Source: Pomphorhynchus laevis (taxonomy: Eukaryota; Acanthocephala; Palaeacanthocephala; Echinorhynchida; Pomphorhynchidae). From it: a DNA stretch of 64,000 nt. The notes under the pieces are model-generated. The model was not told the DNA's origin. It saw nothing but the letters and a program-made list of their open reading frames with translations, and ran no database searches. Location of the stretch: NCBI GenBank assembly GCA_012934845.2, contig WNNJ02000010.1, positions 148,887 to 212,886 of the forward strand, written 5' to 3'. Shown here piece by piece: positions 1 through 12,299 of the stretch. A program made the translations under genes and the position numbers. Within the stretch, counting starts at the first letter, position 1; each line of letters opens with the position of its first letter.

Positions 1-539
1 AGTCCATGAAAGAGAAAGGAAGACTAATAATAATGAAGTTGAAGTTCTGTCATTTTTTATCTGACGTTGTTGTGACCTACTTTTTTCTTGCATGCTATAT
101 ATTTTAGTGTATTTAATAGTCTTTATTATTATAGCACAGGCTTTGAATCAGGCAAATTTTGCAATTTTCGTGTTCAAGTGTAGAATTTCGTGTTCAAGTG
201 TATTATTTGCACGCAGTATCATTCGCCTCAACGAAATCTTTTTGAGCTAATTTCCTATCAAGAGTTGATCATATCTTGACGAAGCCTTATAGCCTAATTG
301 GGCGGCTTCAGTCGATAGGGTAAGTTTTACTTTTTTGTTTATAGCTTCTATTTGCATATATAGTTTTGTGTGAATATTTATACATTTTGTGTGCATATCT
401 GTCTTTTTTATTTTTATTCTTTTTTCTTTATTTTCACTTATATATAGCATAAAAATCGCATATCTTGTGAAATACAAGACAATAAAAAACGCTAATCACC
501 TGTATCGATTTATACACTTATAAAAGAGGTAGAGAAGGA
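1..539. other. AT-rich intergenic DNA, no gene seen
   Basis: No coding region, RNA gene or recognisable repeat family was found. A short phrase, ttcgtgttcaagtgta, occurs twice in tandem near 167-200. Confidence 0.5.
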
Positions 540-554
540 TTTCCAGCGCAAAAG

Positions 555-1636
555 ATGCTCTTGCCAATAAGGCAGGACGCTTTTGCGCTGAAAATAACTT
601 GGGATAATGACGAAGGCAAAACCACCTTTCAAAAGAATATTAGAGGTACCGTCAAAGATAACATCTCTCGGGAAAGTATCTTTGAGCGGTACATTTTGAA
701 AGATGGTTTTGCCAGAATAACATTCAAAAATGTAAATATAAAAAAAACATTCAGGATTAAGCTACATCAAATAAAAGGAATCAAAGTCACTGACACTTCT
801 CTGCGTTCTACGGAAATTCTTATGGGATGTGCCGTCGTTCGCAGAGGATGAGGATGTCAAGGATTTGACAGATAAGTACGGAATAGCTGTAATAAAAAAT
901 ATAAATCATATAACCAAGCTTACAGCTCTTTTCTTGTGAAAGGAGCTGTAAGTGATTTGAAAAAGCTGCGAGACTCTCGACCTGGAATTTTGGGTCATAT
1001 AATCAAATTGGTAATTTTCGATAAGGATGACCTGAAATTCCGGTATCCGCAGTGCTACCGCTGTCAGCGATGGGGTCAATTTTCAAACATGTGTTTGGAA
1101 AGTGGTCCTCGCTGTGTGCACTGTGGAGACGAGTATGAATCACAAAATTGTGAAAAAAGGTCCGAAAGACCAAAGTGTGCTAACTGTACACAGTCACATA
1201 GGGCTTATTCTCACACATGCATCCATTTTAAAGAATGTTTAAAGTGGGTGGATGATGAGAATAAAAAAGCGTGTGAAGGAGCACAAACCTTTTTACAAGC
1301 CGCAAGAAAACAGTCGGGTGATCAACATGTCTCAGAAATGAGAATGTTGATCGACCGACTAAACGAACTGGAAAAAAGGTGACGATAGTGACCGCGGAAA
1401 ATAAAAATCTAAAAACAAAATTATTATCAAAAGAGAATAAAATACAAAATTTGAAAAAAGATATAAGCCGAATATCAATAAGTAATTACAAAAACTATAA
1501 TGAAAATAAAAAAATAATACAAAAAAGCTCAAATCGTTTTGCAACTTTAAAAAACGCAGATTCAGAAAGGGATGACGAAAACATAAAGTTTGGCTCCTTA
1601 GTTTCCTCAGTCTCGAAAGGAGCTGCTATTTTTTAA
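555..1636 (+). pseudogene. LINE A ORF1 remnant with CCHC-type zinc knuckles
   Basis: Three overlapping pieces (555-851, 936-1382 and 1379-1636) make up a gag-like ORF1, the nucleic-acid-binding protein of I/Jockey-type LINEs. The middle piece has three knuckle-like Cys clusters in a row: CYRCQRWGQFSNMC, CVHCGDEYESQNC and CANCTQSHRAYSHTC. Only the third keeps the expected histidine; the first has Gln and the second has lost it. The last piece is Lys/Asn-rich and could have been a coiled coil. The order N-terminal domain, knuckles, basic tail matches the ORF1 at 13419-14507. The frame is interrupted between pieces. Confidence 0.75.
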
Positions 1637-1710
1637 GTCGTTCACAAACAGGCAAGGAAAGATAGCTCTTCAAAAGGAGGCACAAAGTTAGGGGAAACGT
1701 CCTCCTGCAG

Positions 1711-4274
1711 ATGCAGCCATGTAAAAAGCGGCGCATTGAGTACAATTCGCCGCTCTGGAATATAGGAACCCTTAGGAACCTAATTCAATATACCAAGTTG
1801 GATCATGGGGATGTCCTCTTTCCTCAGGATGCGCGTTCTTTACAGCTTTTAAACACTTTAACCAGAAGTTTCGAAAATTACAAAATTTTCACATATCAAG
1901 TTGACGGCAAGTTAGAGCTCACCCTGGTCTCAATGACAAGCGCGCGTCTTAACGCTTGCTTGATTTCAGAAGGGTCCAATGACGTGGGATCTTATCAACT
2001 TCTGAAATTTTTCGTTTCCCGCCGTCCGGTGTATGTAGCATTCCTACATAAAATCGGGTGGCTGGCGGACGAAGAAGAGTAAGAAGGCTGTCAAGACGTT
2101 GCTGCTTAGGGTGTTTAATGTCGGTGCCCACTACATTGTTGGTGACCTAAATGACTCCGAAGGAGCTCGAGTGGGATAACTGATTGACCAAATCGGAGAG
2201 GCCATAATCCTACTAGAGGGACGTTTCTCCGGCGTCATACAGGTTACCAATCCATTTTAGATATCGCAATTAATCTAAAAAATGTCAAGTTTAAAACAAA
2301 TTGGTTAAACACAGAATTGGACTGGGTTTGGAAGAAAGAAATGGTACAAAAGTCAGATTTCAATCGACCAAGGCTGGTATACAAGCTTACAACCAAAAAG
2401 TTAAAATTTTTTAATTAATAATAATGATAATAATATTAATTAAATTTTAAATTATATAACGAATGAATGTGAGAATGTGTGTGAGTACATTAAAATTTTT
2501 AATGAATTGAGCGTAAATGTTAAAATGAATAGTTTTAATGATTTTAGTTCAAATTTTATAAATAATCAATTGTATTTTTAAGAAATAATATTTTTTATAC
2601 AATTTTAATGCTGAATTATATAATTCCACATTAAATAATTCAGCATTAATTCAGTATTAATTCAGCATCAGAATTATATAATTCATCAAATAAACACCTG
2701 CGGACAAAACGACCACTATTGCAAAAATACAATCCTAAAGCCTTCCACATAAAGAAATTCCTCTGGGGACTAAGAACTGATCCTATTCCGTCCGATCGTA
2801 GGAGGTTTATCATCTGCCGACTCCAAGATCAAATCGATGAAGAGTCGTTGACGCGTGATGCAAGAAAGCTGCTGTCCTACAAGACTTTCTCAAAAGAATG
2901 GTGGTCATCCATAAGGAAGACCACCTTTCAGTCTTTGAGAGCAGCAGCTTCCAAGTGGATTGCTTCAAAGAGCATTGATATTGTATTAGAGGAAATGAAA
3001 AAGAAACACCTCTCAAATGCAATAATATGATCCGAGGATGTGCAGCCTCAAATTAGGTTGAAGCTTACTTTCTATCATATTGACCCATTGGAAGAGGATA
3101 TCACACTTGAAAATCTCTTGGATGCGTAGCCGATCACGCCTAAAACGTCATCTAATGGCATCTCAGTGTGCGCGGCTGCTACGAAAGCTGATCGACGAAG
3201 AACTCTTAGGGCAAATCGCGGCTAAACTGTTAGCTTCACCGCTAGCAGCCTGACCAGATATTGCACTAGGAAAAGCTATATTTCTTCTAAGGTGTCAATG
3301 GGTGTCAACGGCTAAGGACACGAGACCAATCACCATATCCAATAATATGGTAATGATCTATGAGAGAGCTCTGGCAAGATATCTGGCTCGCTACTACAAG
3401 TCGCGTGGATTGTTGGGTGACCACATTTACGGGTTTCGTAGTGGTAGGGGAATTGTAAAAGCAGTCAGAGCGTTGCAGGGTTTTCTCACCAAGGATACAC
3501 GACCGGCACTGCTGTATTCTCTTGACGTGTCTGCAGCCTTTAACAACATCATACTCGACTCAGTAATGGAAACGTTGAGAAGAGATGTTGTTCCACTGAA
3601 CATTCTGCGTTGAGCGTAGGGAATTTCGGAGAGCAGAAGCTTCTATCTAGAAGATGATAAGGGTCCCTTGTATAAGCTATCCAAGGTTCTTCTTCAAGGG
3701 CCCCCTTTACCGCCAATCATTTATATGATTACGACAAGGGTAGTCATGGATGGACTTTTAGATAGAAACACAAGTGGTACTATCTATGCGGACGATATAT
3801 CGCTGGTGTTTAAAAGAAACCCCTTGTCTGACAGGAGATTCGGAAACAGAGTGAAATCTTTGGTGAGTGGGATTGCTAGACGCCTGTCTAAGTTGGGTTT
3901 GTCGTTAAACCCAACGAAAAGCAACTTCATTCACTACAGATTTCGAAAATCGGGACGCCATACTAAATTATTTGGTGATCTTCTGGGGGAATCGAAAGAG
4001 ACAAATAAGGATACTAGGATATGTTTTCGAATCCAGGCTGCACTTGAGATCAAACATGTCAAAACATTTTAAATTAGTAAAAAAAGGAATAAAGTTGTTC
4101 TGGCGTGCAAGACGTTTAAATGCCAGTTTGAGTAGGTGTATAGTAGTGCTCGACGTGTTTGTGTTGAGCGGCTTATACTTCTATTCAAATAATCGTCCAC
4201 CAGAACAACGTTATAGATTTTTAAAAAGTATTCTAGAATTAATTAAAAAGAATTTAATAATGATGAATATTTGA
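1711..4274 (+). pseudogene. LINE A ORF2 remnant (endonuclease, linker, RT)
   Basis: Residual reverse transcriptase of LINE A. At 3302-3613 the fingers/palm part reads RPITISNNMVMIYERALAR and then LYSLDVSAAFNNIILDSV, which holds the first catalytic Asp. At 3668-4072 the QG box is degraded to LLQGPPLPP and is followed by an intact YADD in TIYADDISLVFK, then LGLSLNPTKSNFIHY. A C-terminal piece (3972-4274) is in another frame. The 2719-3030 piece (Trp-Trp, basic) sits where the endonuclease-RT linker belongs but is not confidently matched. The endonuclease is barely recognisable at 1711-2082. Broken in at least five places. Confidence 0.7.
2390..2710. other. AT-rich interruption inside LINE A
   Basis: About 300 bp of over 80 percent A+T separates the endonuclease remnant from the linker of LINE A. 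It contains short tandem copies of attcagcattaattcagta-like motifs around 2640-2680 and the palindrome gaattatataattc. It may be an inserted or expanded simple repeat; no coding content is seen. Confidence 0.4.
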
Positions 4275-4557
4275 AAAATAAATTAAAAGATATGTAAAGT
4301 TTTATAATGTAAAAATAAAAAATTTTAAATAATTTTAATTTTTTTTGAGTGAATTTGGCTTACTTTATTTTTTTTGTCTAATTTAAAATCTTATGTAAAT
4401 TTTTTGTTGTATAAAAAATGAAATATAATTTTATTGTTTAAATATTGTTTTGTTTATTTTTATCATTGTTTTTACCATCACAAATCCGGAAAGCAAAATA
4501 ATTACGACAGTCAAAAGACAAATACTTCCCGTAGACGGGTTTGCAGAAGATCGCATA

Positions 4558-5165
4558 CCACATCCCTGTTCACTGGACACAGGTGTAAAGACGTAGTCTC
4601 TGACATCAGCCGTTTCTTTTTAAGATTAAAAGACCAGTTACCTATATCCAATCTTATTTTAAACTCCGCCAAATCGCAGGCGGTTGTCTTTTATGGCACA
4701 CCTGCTTCAAAGCAAAAACTTAAGAGATTAGCACTCTCTGCGCTCTCCTCCATATTTGCCTCTGAACCCATCCCTACATTCACAAGTCGAGTAAAATACC
4801 TGGGGTTCACCGTTACGGTGAACTGGTCGGCAAAAGCTGACCTGGATAGACTCAAACGTATCCTGAAGAAAGCTAGGTGGGCCCTGAAACGGGCTCAGCA
4901 TCTGTCATTAAAAAGGAAAACCCAGGTGCGCCTTTGGGGCACTTGGGCTATCTGGGGATTAGTCTTATTTTCGAGAGGACGTCCCCCAGAGCAAAGACTA
5001 AGGTTTTTTAAGCTCCTCGTCTCTCGTTTACCCAGCATAGTCCGCACCGACTGGATTCTTCGGGAGGTGAAAGACCCCGGGTGGTTCAGTCGAAAGCGGC
5101 GTGTTGGATCGGTTGGGGGCTCAGATCCCCTTGGATTTGAGGCCGTGATCATGGAAGAAGCCTTC
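4558..5165 (+). mobile_element. LINE B, 5'-truncated group 2 LINE (RT C-terminal part)
   Basis: A 3' portion of a group 2 LINE, open through this region within a frame running 4434-5324. It starts just after where the YADD box would be (TTSLFTGHRCKDVVSDISRF) and continues through NLILNSAKSQAVVFYGTPAS, VKYLGFTVTVNW and RGRPPEQRLRFFKLL to REVKDPGWF. No stop interrupts the homologous part, so it is younger than LINE A next to it. The 5' truncation is what target-primed reverse transcription normally gives. The flanking frame before 4558 and after 5165 is not homologous and is probably chance. Confidence 0.8.
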
Positions 5166-7900
5166 ACTTGCAGTATTGTCTATTTCCTTGGATTTTATGT
5201 AACGGACCTGTTATTTATTTATATATATTTTTTCACCATGTTTTATTTTTTATTAAGAAAATCTTTTTTTATTTATTTATTGATTGCAGCAAAAGCAATT
5301 TTCCGAATTTTGATTATTTTCTAATTACATTTAAATTCAATTTAAAGTATTTAAAAAAGTATAGCTTGGTAGTAAGAGCATCATCCCATTCTTATTAAAA
5401 ATCACAAGTATGATTGTTTCTGAATTGAACATGATTATCGGTTCTCACTAGATTTTTAGACTGTATATTGTTCGGGATCGGTATTATCATTGACAAATCC
5501 TATCTTTTAGAAATATACTCAATAACATTTAATGAAGAGCCATATTTAAAAAAGATTTTGTCAATTATAATAAACAAAATCAAATGCATTTTTTGTATTA
5601 AAAAACGCGATTTTATGATCTTAATATGTCTGTATTTTCATAATATATGTTATTTTAATTGATTGTAAATATCTTCAGGGTTACGTGTACCGTGATTAAA
5701 AACAGTCGATTTTCATCATTATATGAATATTATTCGTATTTATACATTTTAAGGAATATTTATTTAAGAAAATCATTTATTTATTTTTTTTATTTTAAGG
5801 AATATTATTAATTAGTGAGACTGAAATGTAGTATTTCATTTATATCACAATTTATGCGATTCACAGTCGGGTCAAATGAATCATCAAGTTACGCGACATT
5901 ACGTTACCTTTAATTCTTAAACAATTCTTAAGAAATTTGAAAACATTATAGCACAAGAAACTTATCATTTTATTATTGTCATATCCATCAAGCTGTGTCA
6001 AAAGCATATATCCCGTTACAGAGAGCATAAAGCATAAAAGCAATTTACTTTGTTAAAGAATTTTATTAATAAAAACAACGATCATAACAGTTGCTGCCAT
6101 AATTACTAAAGTTGCCGGATTGGAACAACTTGTTAGATCTATGATAAAAAAATCTGCTTCTTTAGCTTACAAATACATCTTTTAAGAACAAATGAAACGC
6201 AACATTAAATTAAATGCTCAAAGTGCATTAAAGTCACATCCAATTAAGTCTATTTTTAAAACAGATGGTACATAAATTATGTGACGAATTTTAAGTGGAT
6301 TAATGGAAAATGTCAAATGTGTAAATATGTCTGATAAACAATTAATCATATACTTATCATATATTAATCATCTAATCATATTTTGAATTAGGATTCCTAA
6401 TCCAAAATTAAGGAATTTTGATCTTCAATCTTCTACTTAACAAAAGCGACTAAACCACCCTAGCGTACACTGTCACAAATGGTGACCGTCACATACACAC
6501 GAATCTGCTTAATCACACGCTAATTCGACTTAAAAGGTTGATGAAGGTACCAGCATAAACAAATTAATAACAAAGTATAAACAACAACAAAGAGATTCAT
6601 GATATCAAACAACCTGTCGTGCCCAAACCACTTTTTAGTTTGATTCCTAATTTTATGTTGATATACCAGTGATACAATTAAAATTTTGATGATATCATTC
6701 TGCATGCTGCATCAATTCTATATTTATAAGCCATCATCAGTACGCTACATTTCAGTTTTGGTTGACCTCATCAGCTAATGATCATAAGCTGATTGTTTCA
6801 TTTCTTGCGAATATTTTCAATTTAAAATATACGGATAATATTTTATGCCATCTTAATATTTTACTTTCTATTGTTCATATGTTCTCTGACTCGATCTTCG
6901 TCTTCAAGAAGGGATCTTCCTTCAGATTTCGTTTAAAAGAAGCCAGATTCGAGGATGCTACTGTTGTGTCAGCAAGGTGGTTATACTCATATCGCGTATG
7001 CATGCGATCTGAGTGGATGGCGATCGTCCACTCAGATCTGGATAATATTTTATGTCATCTTAATATTTTTCTTCTGGTTAAAGCACATTATTCTGATAGG
7101 TATTGTTCCTATTATTCATACAGCAAAACAATACTAATCAGCCTGGGTAAGTCTCATTAACTGCTGACACATACCACGTTTCGCGTTTCGACCTTTATTA
7201 TCTCCGTACACTGGTGCTGATCGGATTAAGGATGTATGTATCGTATGGTGCTAAACTCAGGACGTATATATCGTGCTTTCAACGTTACATCCACTAGGCT
7301 GCTTCAGTAGTGTTGGTATAGATTTCTGGATATTATTTTACAGCTAATACCCTCACAATTGCAATACCCTCACAATTACATTACCTTACAGCTTAATTAC
7401 CATACAGCTAATTGAGCTCACAGATGCAACCAGTTAAATCATCATAATAATATGCAAAATTCCAATCTTGGCAAGTAAATAACATCAATTTTGTTCTCCT
7501 CTTATTTTATACAGCACATTTTACGATCGACTACCGTTAAATGATCAATATAAAAGCAGCATTACCAGGTATTTGATTATTTAACACGATTAAGGTCCAT
7601 GAAAAATATCTTGAAATTTTAAATACATCTAAATTTATAAGATTTATTAGATATTATGAGATTAAGGTGCTTTACATTTTAAGTTAATTATTAATGTAAT
7701 TATTTTCACTTTTCTCTACGTTAAGTAATACAATTTAAAAATATAAACATATATTCTGCCCTTTAGTGTGATTTAGGTTCATAAAGTAAGTAAATTTGCA
7801 TAACAAAATAGTAGTAGCTATCGAAAGATATCTTGACTAATTTGAATTAAAATTCATCTCGTTTTTATCACCCTTGTAAAGTGCAATATATTCGATCACT
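5166..7900. other. AT-rich intergenic region
   Basis: No gene is seen. It holds a near-duplicate phrase (ggataatattttatg, at about 6835 and 7040), one strong short inverted repeat (7006-7038, listed separately), and at about 7100-7150 a sequence resembling 44657-44705 at the 5' side of the CR1-like copy (attgttcctatt...catacaacaggacgctcctaa type). The latter is probably a relic of a CR1-like 5' region. Confidence 0.45.
7006..7038. repeat. Short perfect inverted repeat (snap-back)
   Basis: Arms GATCTGAGTGGA (7006-7017) and TCCACTCAGATC (7027-7038) with a 9-nt spacer, sitting between two copies of the ggataatattttatg phrase. See the finding on snap-back junctions. Confidence 0.8.
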
Positions 7901-8021
7901 CAACTGAGTCTACATATATACTCAGTTAAATTAATATTTTAATTTAAGAAATTAAAATATTCTAATCTTAAAAGGAATTTTTACAGCACAGTTATAAACA
8001 CAATGATCCACAATCCATGTA

Positions 8022-8400
8022 CGAGAATTAATATTAGAGGTCATAAGAAGAAATTACTATGTTATATACAGATTTTATCAAACCTTATTCGACTGATATG
8101 TAGATTTTCAAAAGGATAAAATCAAGCCTTCAGTAAACGTAATTATTTCAAATGTTATTATCGCATTACAGAAATAATGTTTAAAATTTCAAAAATATAA
8201 GGATAACTTTACATTATTGCAGTTAGCTTGTCTAATTATTATTTATGAGTCGCTAACGATAATAAAAATCATTTTATTATGACATATTATCTATCAAGGC
8301 TTTATTTTATAGAGGGCATAATATATATAGATATAGATAACATGTCATGTATTTAAATAAGGATTAGATATCAGCAATAGGAGCTGTTATCAGATTCGGT
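8022..8400 (+). repeat. Two decayed copies of the structured repeat (core fragments)
   Basis: At 8022-8070 and 8341-8400 lie diverged versions of the core seen at 8655 (aataaggattaga... then aggaactgctat-like). The inner stem is not preserved here. They are listed because they show that the repeat forms a local cluster of at least four units between 8.0 and 9.2 kb. Confidence 0.45.
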
Positions 8401-8654
8401 ATATATTTCCATTTATCAGCTACTTTATTTACTCCTTTATTAATGAATATTTTTACTTTATTTATCTACTCTTTATAAGGAAATTGACCACTCAGATTAT
8501 ATAACTAAGTCTATGTATTTTATACGATATATAAATAAAAGTTAAAATAAATAATAAAAATAATAATATAAAATTTTATAGAATTTATATTTATATTTAT
8601 ATATGAAATTTAAAACAAATTCAGTTTTTATAAATAGACTAATAAATAAGAGAC

Positions 8655-8815
8655 CATGTATCAGAATAAGGATTAGAGGTCATCAGAAGGAACTGCTATG
8701 CTATTAGGTTTCGACCCCTATTCCTCGACCCCAGCATAGCAGCGGGGCCAAACACATGCTAATGACGTATTTCCTCTGATTAAATTCGATTATCTAGTAT
8801 ATTATTCTAATACAA
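8655..8815 (+). repeat. Structured interspersed repeat, copy 1
   Basis: The unit contains an inner perfect 10-bp stem, CTGCTATGCT (about 8692-8701) with AGCATAGCAG (about 8742-8751), and CCCC and GGGG tracts nearby that can also pair. An outer pairing is possible between ATTAGAGG and CCTCTGAT (one G-T pair), with TCAT and ATGA beside it. No open reading frame spans it. Copies with the same layout occur at 9085, 53838 and 54294. It may be a short non-autonomous element or a folded transcript; no known family is recognised. Confidence 0.7.
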
Positions 8816-9084
8816 AGTATTTTATTATCCTTCTATATAATTATAATATATAAAGATAATTATTAATTATAAAGATAATTATTAATTATAAAGATAATAC
8901 GATCTCCATAACGCATAACGCATAATTTAGTAAAATTTATTTGCACCATATAATTAATTAAATAATAATAATTGATTAAATAATAAAATTAATAATTGTT
9001 TTTAGATTTTCTATAATTTAAATCAAGTTTAAAAAAATTTAAAATAAACGTCATTTTTATGAATTGACTAATAAATAACAGACG

Positions 9085-9180
9085 TTGTATCAGAATAAGG
9101 ATTAGAGGTCATCAGAAGGAACTGCTATGCTATTAGGTTTCGGCCACTATTCCTCGACCTAACATAAAAGTTGTGTCGAT
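9085..9180 (+). repeat. Structured interspersed repeat, copy 2 (3' part lost)
   Basis: Identical to copy 1 over the first about 75 bp of the core, preceded by the shared lead-in gaattgactaataaataaca. The right side of the inner stem is damaged (aacataaaag) and the rest is replaced by unrelated DNA leading into LINE C. Confidence 0.65.
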
Positions 9181-9528
9181 TAATTGAATTTTTCTGAACA
9201 GAAATATTCAATTAGAATCTTTCTGAGAAGATAGGGAGTGGTTGAGGTTGCAAAATAAAGGAGAGTGCAGTGAGTGCTAATCTCTTAAGTTTCTTTTTGG
9301 TCGCAGGGGTACCATGAAAAACAGCCACCTGCGATTTGCTGGAGTTTAAAATAAGATTGGATAGGGGTAACTGATCTTTAAATCTTAAAAAGAGAGAAAA
9401 GCTCTATCTCTCCAACAGACAAACTTCTTGAATATCTTCCAAAAGGAAAGCTGGGCTGGATTAAGGGAAGCAATGCTTGCCCTATCCATACCCAGTTGGA
9501 AAGTACACTTAGTGCTCCAATATTCTTT

Positions 9529-9562
9529 GCTGATGACACCACAGGGCGGTGGTGTCATCAGC
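9529..9562. repeat. Perfect inverted repeat across the YADD codons of LINE C
   Basis: Arms GCTGATGACACCAC (9529-9542) and GTGGTGTCATCAGC (9549-9562) with a 6-nt loop. The right arm, read on the minus strand, is the ADDTT coding sequence of the RT. The left arm is its inverted copy, after which unrelated linker sequence begins. This is a fold-back copy placed exactly at an element breakpoint. Confidence 0.9.
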
Positions 9563-11011
9563 GTATACCACTAGATGTTGTTCGCGTTAAATTATTTTAA
9601 ATAGTTCAATGGAAGCAGCAAGAAACAAGATAGGAGAAAAAATAGATCCTTGGGGCACACCCGTAATAGGGTAGAACTGAAGCGCATCAGGGTTGTCTTC
9701 ATAGTAGAATTGCTTGGCGTATAGCAGTATCTCCACCCTGCTAACAATTCTAGCAGGCAACACAAGGGTCCTGAGAGGAGAGATAACAAAGGGAATAGAG
9801 ATGCGGTCAAATGCAGCAGAAAAGTCAAGGAAAACAGCCACAGCAAGTTGATGACTATTCTCCTAACAAAACTGATCCACTTCACCTACAGCTGAATGTA
9901 CCGAGCGACCTTTAACGAACCCACAAAAACCTGGTGGGATTAAATTTCGCCTATTCAGATGATCGCGGATTCTACGCGCAAGCGTTTTTTCGTAGATCGA
10001 CACGAAGGAATTTTGAATCGAAATGGGCCGCAAGTCTTTAGGACATTAGACCGGAAACTTTTTTCGAATATAAATTCGTCTACTGATGTTGATGCCGGCC
10101 ACATCGGATGGGGTGGCTAATAGCATTGTGACATCCTTTCTCTTCTTTGTTTGGCTGTCAAAAGCTGACATACACGAGAAGGGAGTGAAGCGATGGATTT
10201 GGAGGTGCCCGGAAGAAACTTCAGGCGTTGAGAATATCTGCGACAGATAAATCTCTACTTCTAAAGTCTCCCTAAGGCGGTATTGGCAGAGGTTATTGAG
10301 TGGCTCCATAATTATGTAGGGATAGTGACTCTGCCAAAACTTTATCAAGACCCATTTTTCCAATTCAACCCAACGCTATATCTCTCCAACAGACAAACTT
10401 CTTGAATATCTTCCAAAAGGAAAGCTGGGCTGGATTAAGGGAAGCAATGCTTGCCCTATCCATACCCAGTTGGAAACTACACTTGGTGCTCCAACATTCT
10501 TTCGAGAGAATTTACCTGGTAGAAGCTGAGAGATTTGGAAGACGGAGCATGTATGCTAATGTCTTGATTTTTGTCGGAGTGGGATTGTAAATACGACTTT
10601 TATAGGTATTCGAGAGCAACGCAGTAGCTTGCGAAGAGAGGCAGGAATTCAATTCGGTTAGACTATCATTAAAATGAATCGAAATGGACCGCAGGTCTTT
10701 AGGACAAAAGACCGGATTGTTCTTAGGTATAAAAACTCGTCTACTAATGTTGAAGTCGGTCATATCGAAAGGGGTGGCTAAAAACATTGTGACGGCCACT
10801 TCTCTTCTTTGTTCGGCTGTCAAAAACTGACAGACACGAGAAGAGAGTAGAGCGACTTATTTGGAGGTGCCCGGAAGAGGCCTCCAGGAGTCAAGAATAT
10901 TTGTGACAGATCAAACTCTACTCCTGAAGTCTTCCCAAAGCGGGATTGATTTAGATGATTGAGTGGCTCTATAATTATGTAGGAATAGTGACTCTTCCAA
11001 AACTTTGTCAA
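9563..11011 (-). pseudogene. LINE C reverse transcriptase, partly duplicated
   Basis: The RT palm at 9587-9841 reads AVFLDFSAAFDRISIPFV and ITGVPQGSIFSPILFLAA, with intact first Asp and QG box. Upstream pieces at 10046-10363 and 10820-11011 encode two versions of the same N-terminal region (YPYIIMEPLNNL and YSYIIIEPLNHL). The piece at 10512-10823 is a fused frame in which RT N-terminal sequence is followed directly by linker (SLTELNSCLSSQATALLS), which proves the internal tandem duplication. Several stops; not functional. Confidence 0.75.
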
Positions 11012-11439
11012 GACCTATATTACCAATCCAACCCAATGCTCTATTCATCCAACAGACAAACTTCTCTTTCTTGAATATCTTCCAGAAGGAAGGCTGGGCT
11101 GGATTAAGGGAAGCAATGTTTTCCCTCCCCTTACCCAGTTAAAACAGATACCTAGAGCTCCAATATTCTTACGAGAGAACTTGCCTGGCAGAAGCAGAGA
11201 GGTTGGGAAGACGGTGCATGTATGCTAAGGTTTTGAGTTTTGTCGGAGTAGGACTGTAAATACGACCTTCGTAGGTAGTCGAAAGCATCGCGGTAGCCTA
11301 CGAAAAAAGGTAGGAATTAAATTCGGTTAGACTCTCATTACCAATGCAGGGGAAGCGTTGGATGGTTGCCTGAAAGAAAGTCACTTTGATATGATCAATG
11401 TGGAATCTCCTTCAAAGCAGCGTAACCTCTTGAATCAAG

Positions 11440-11981
11440 TCATGGGAGGTGGACATATGTTGTGGCGACTGCTCCGTACAGTGAGGTTTCAACAACAACT
11501 TCTCGTGGGGCAGTAATAAGTCGAGGAGTGAATTTGTTGATGTGCAATGAACGGTGGGGTGGGCGGTGGTTTATAAATAAGATAACCGTTCCTGGCTCTG
11601 CGGAGTGCTGCATTAATCCAACAACGAGTTTTGTCGTTGAAGTCACCAAGTACCATGTCGTAGCCGCTATCTATAATACTATCCCGGAGGTTTCGTTTCT
11701 TGTGAATCTTCACTGGCCGGATGTAGACATTGGCTAGACTGAGGCGTTTACCGTTCTTACAGAGTTATAACTAAACAAGACAGGGCTGGACAAGAATAGT
11801 TGAGTAGAAGAGAGGATCTTTTGGACCATTTAACTAAGGTAAAAATACCTCGGGATGAAGAGAATTGAGGCGGGGTTATGCATGGATTATTGTAGGAACA
11901 AATGTGCTTAGGGAAGAATCGAGTATTATTCTGGGGTAAGCGGATAGATCGCGTATAATGAAGGACTATAAAATCTGACAT
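11440..11981 (-). pseudogene. LINE C APE-type endonuclease remnant
   Basis: Two frames hold the endonuclease. 11757-11981 is the N-terminal half; 11489-11713 has YDMVLGDFNDKTRCWINAAL with the GDFN motif of APE-like LINE nucleases. It matches the endonuclease of LINE E at 14713-15226 step for step. Frame changes between the halves make it inactive. Confidence 0.75.
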
Positions 11982-12299
11982 CTTCTATATCAGATAGAAG
12001 TCACCAAAGGATATTCAGTGAAAAAGGCTCACGAGTACTCTGCATTGTGATGGACGAGTTGTACGGGACTGCCTAACCTAAACAGAGCTAGGTGCGGAAA
12101 GGTCGTTCTTTCCGCTACTAGCCCCTACTAGGGAAGAAACTTGCCCACGGGCAGTATCTTCATTTCCCCTTTTTTTTCCACCGTCATCTTCGACTTTATC
12201 ATTTTGCCGATTTTTACTGAAGGCACAGCGTGGGCTGAGGCCACCCTCTTCTTTGATTCATTCACCGGAACTGCTGCAGTCTGAGGTGAAGAAAATTAA

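Larger units (their letters stand above)
540..4300 (+). mobile_element. LINE A, degenerate I/Jockey-type element
   Basis: This is an old non-LTR retrotransposon read on the + strand. In order it shows a gag-like ORF1 (about 555-1636), a weak endonuclease remnant (about 1711-2230), an AT-rich stretch at 2390-2700 that looks foreign to the element, a linker piece (2719-3030) and reverse-transcriptase pieces (about 3300-4270). Stops and frame changes are many, so it cannot be active. It is related to the group 2 copies further right: its last piece has NRPPEQRYRFLKS where they have RGRPPEQRLRF. It is much more diverged from them than they are from each other, so it is an older insertion or a sister subfamily. 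Confidence 0.75.
9236..12290 (-). mobile_element. LINE C, rearranged group 2 LINE
   Basis: A minus-strand group 2 LINE. From its 5' side it carries the end of ORF1 (12290-12060), endonuclease (11981-11440), the endonuclease-RT linker (11340-11020) and the RT N-terminus (11011-10670). It then jumps back to linker sequence (10668-10370), reads again through the RT N-terminus (10363-10010) and the palm (9841-9587), and reaches YADD. There it folds back in a perfect inverted repeat (9529-9562), is joined to linker sequence a third time (9528-9410), and ends with the post-YADD region (9400-9236). The linker is therefore present three times. No 3' end is retained. It meets LINE D head to head near 12295. 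Confidence 0.75.

Noticed and set aside
4434-5324. A 296-residue host gene
   Set aside because: Only 4558-5165 has homology, and it is LINE ORF2 C-terminal sequence. The remainder is AT-rich chance frame.
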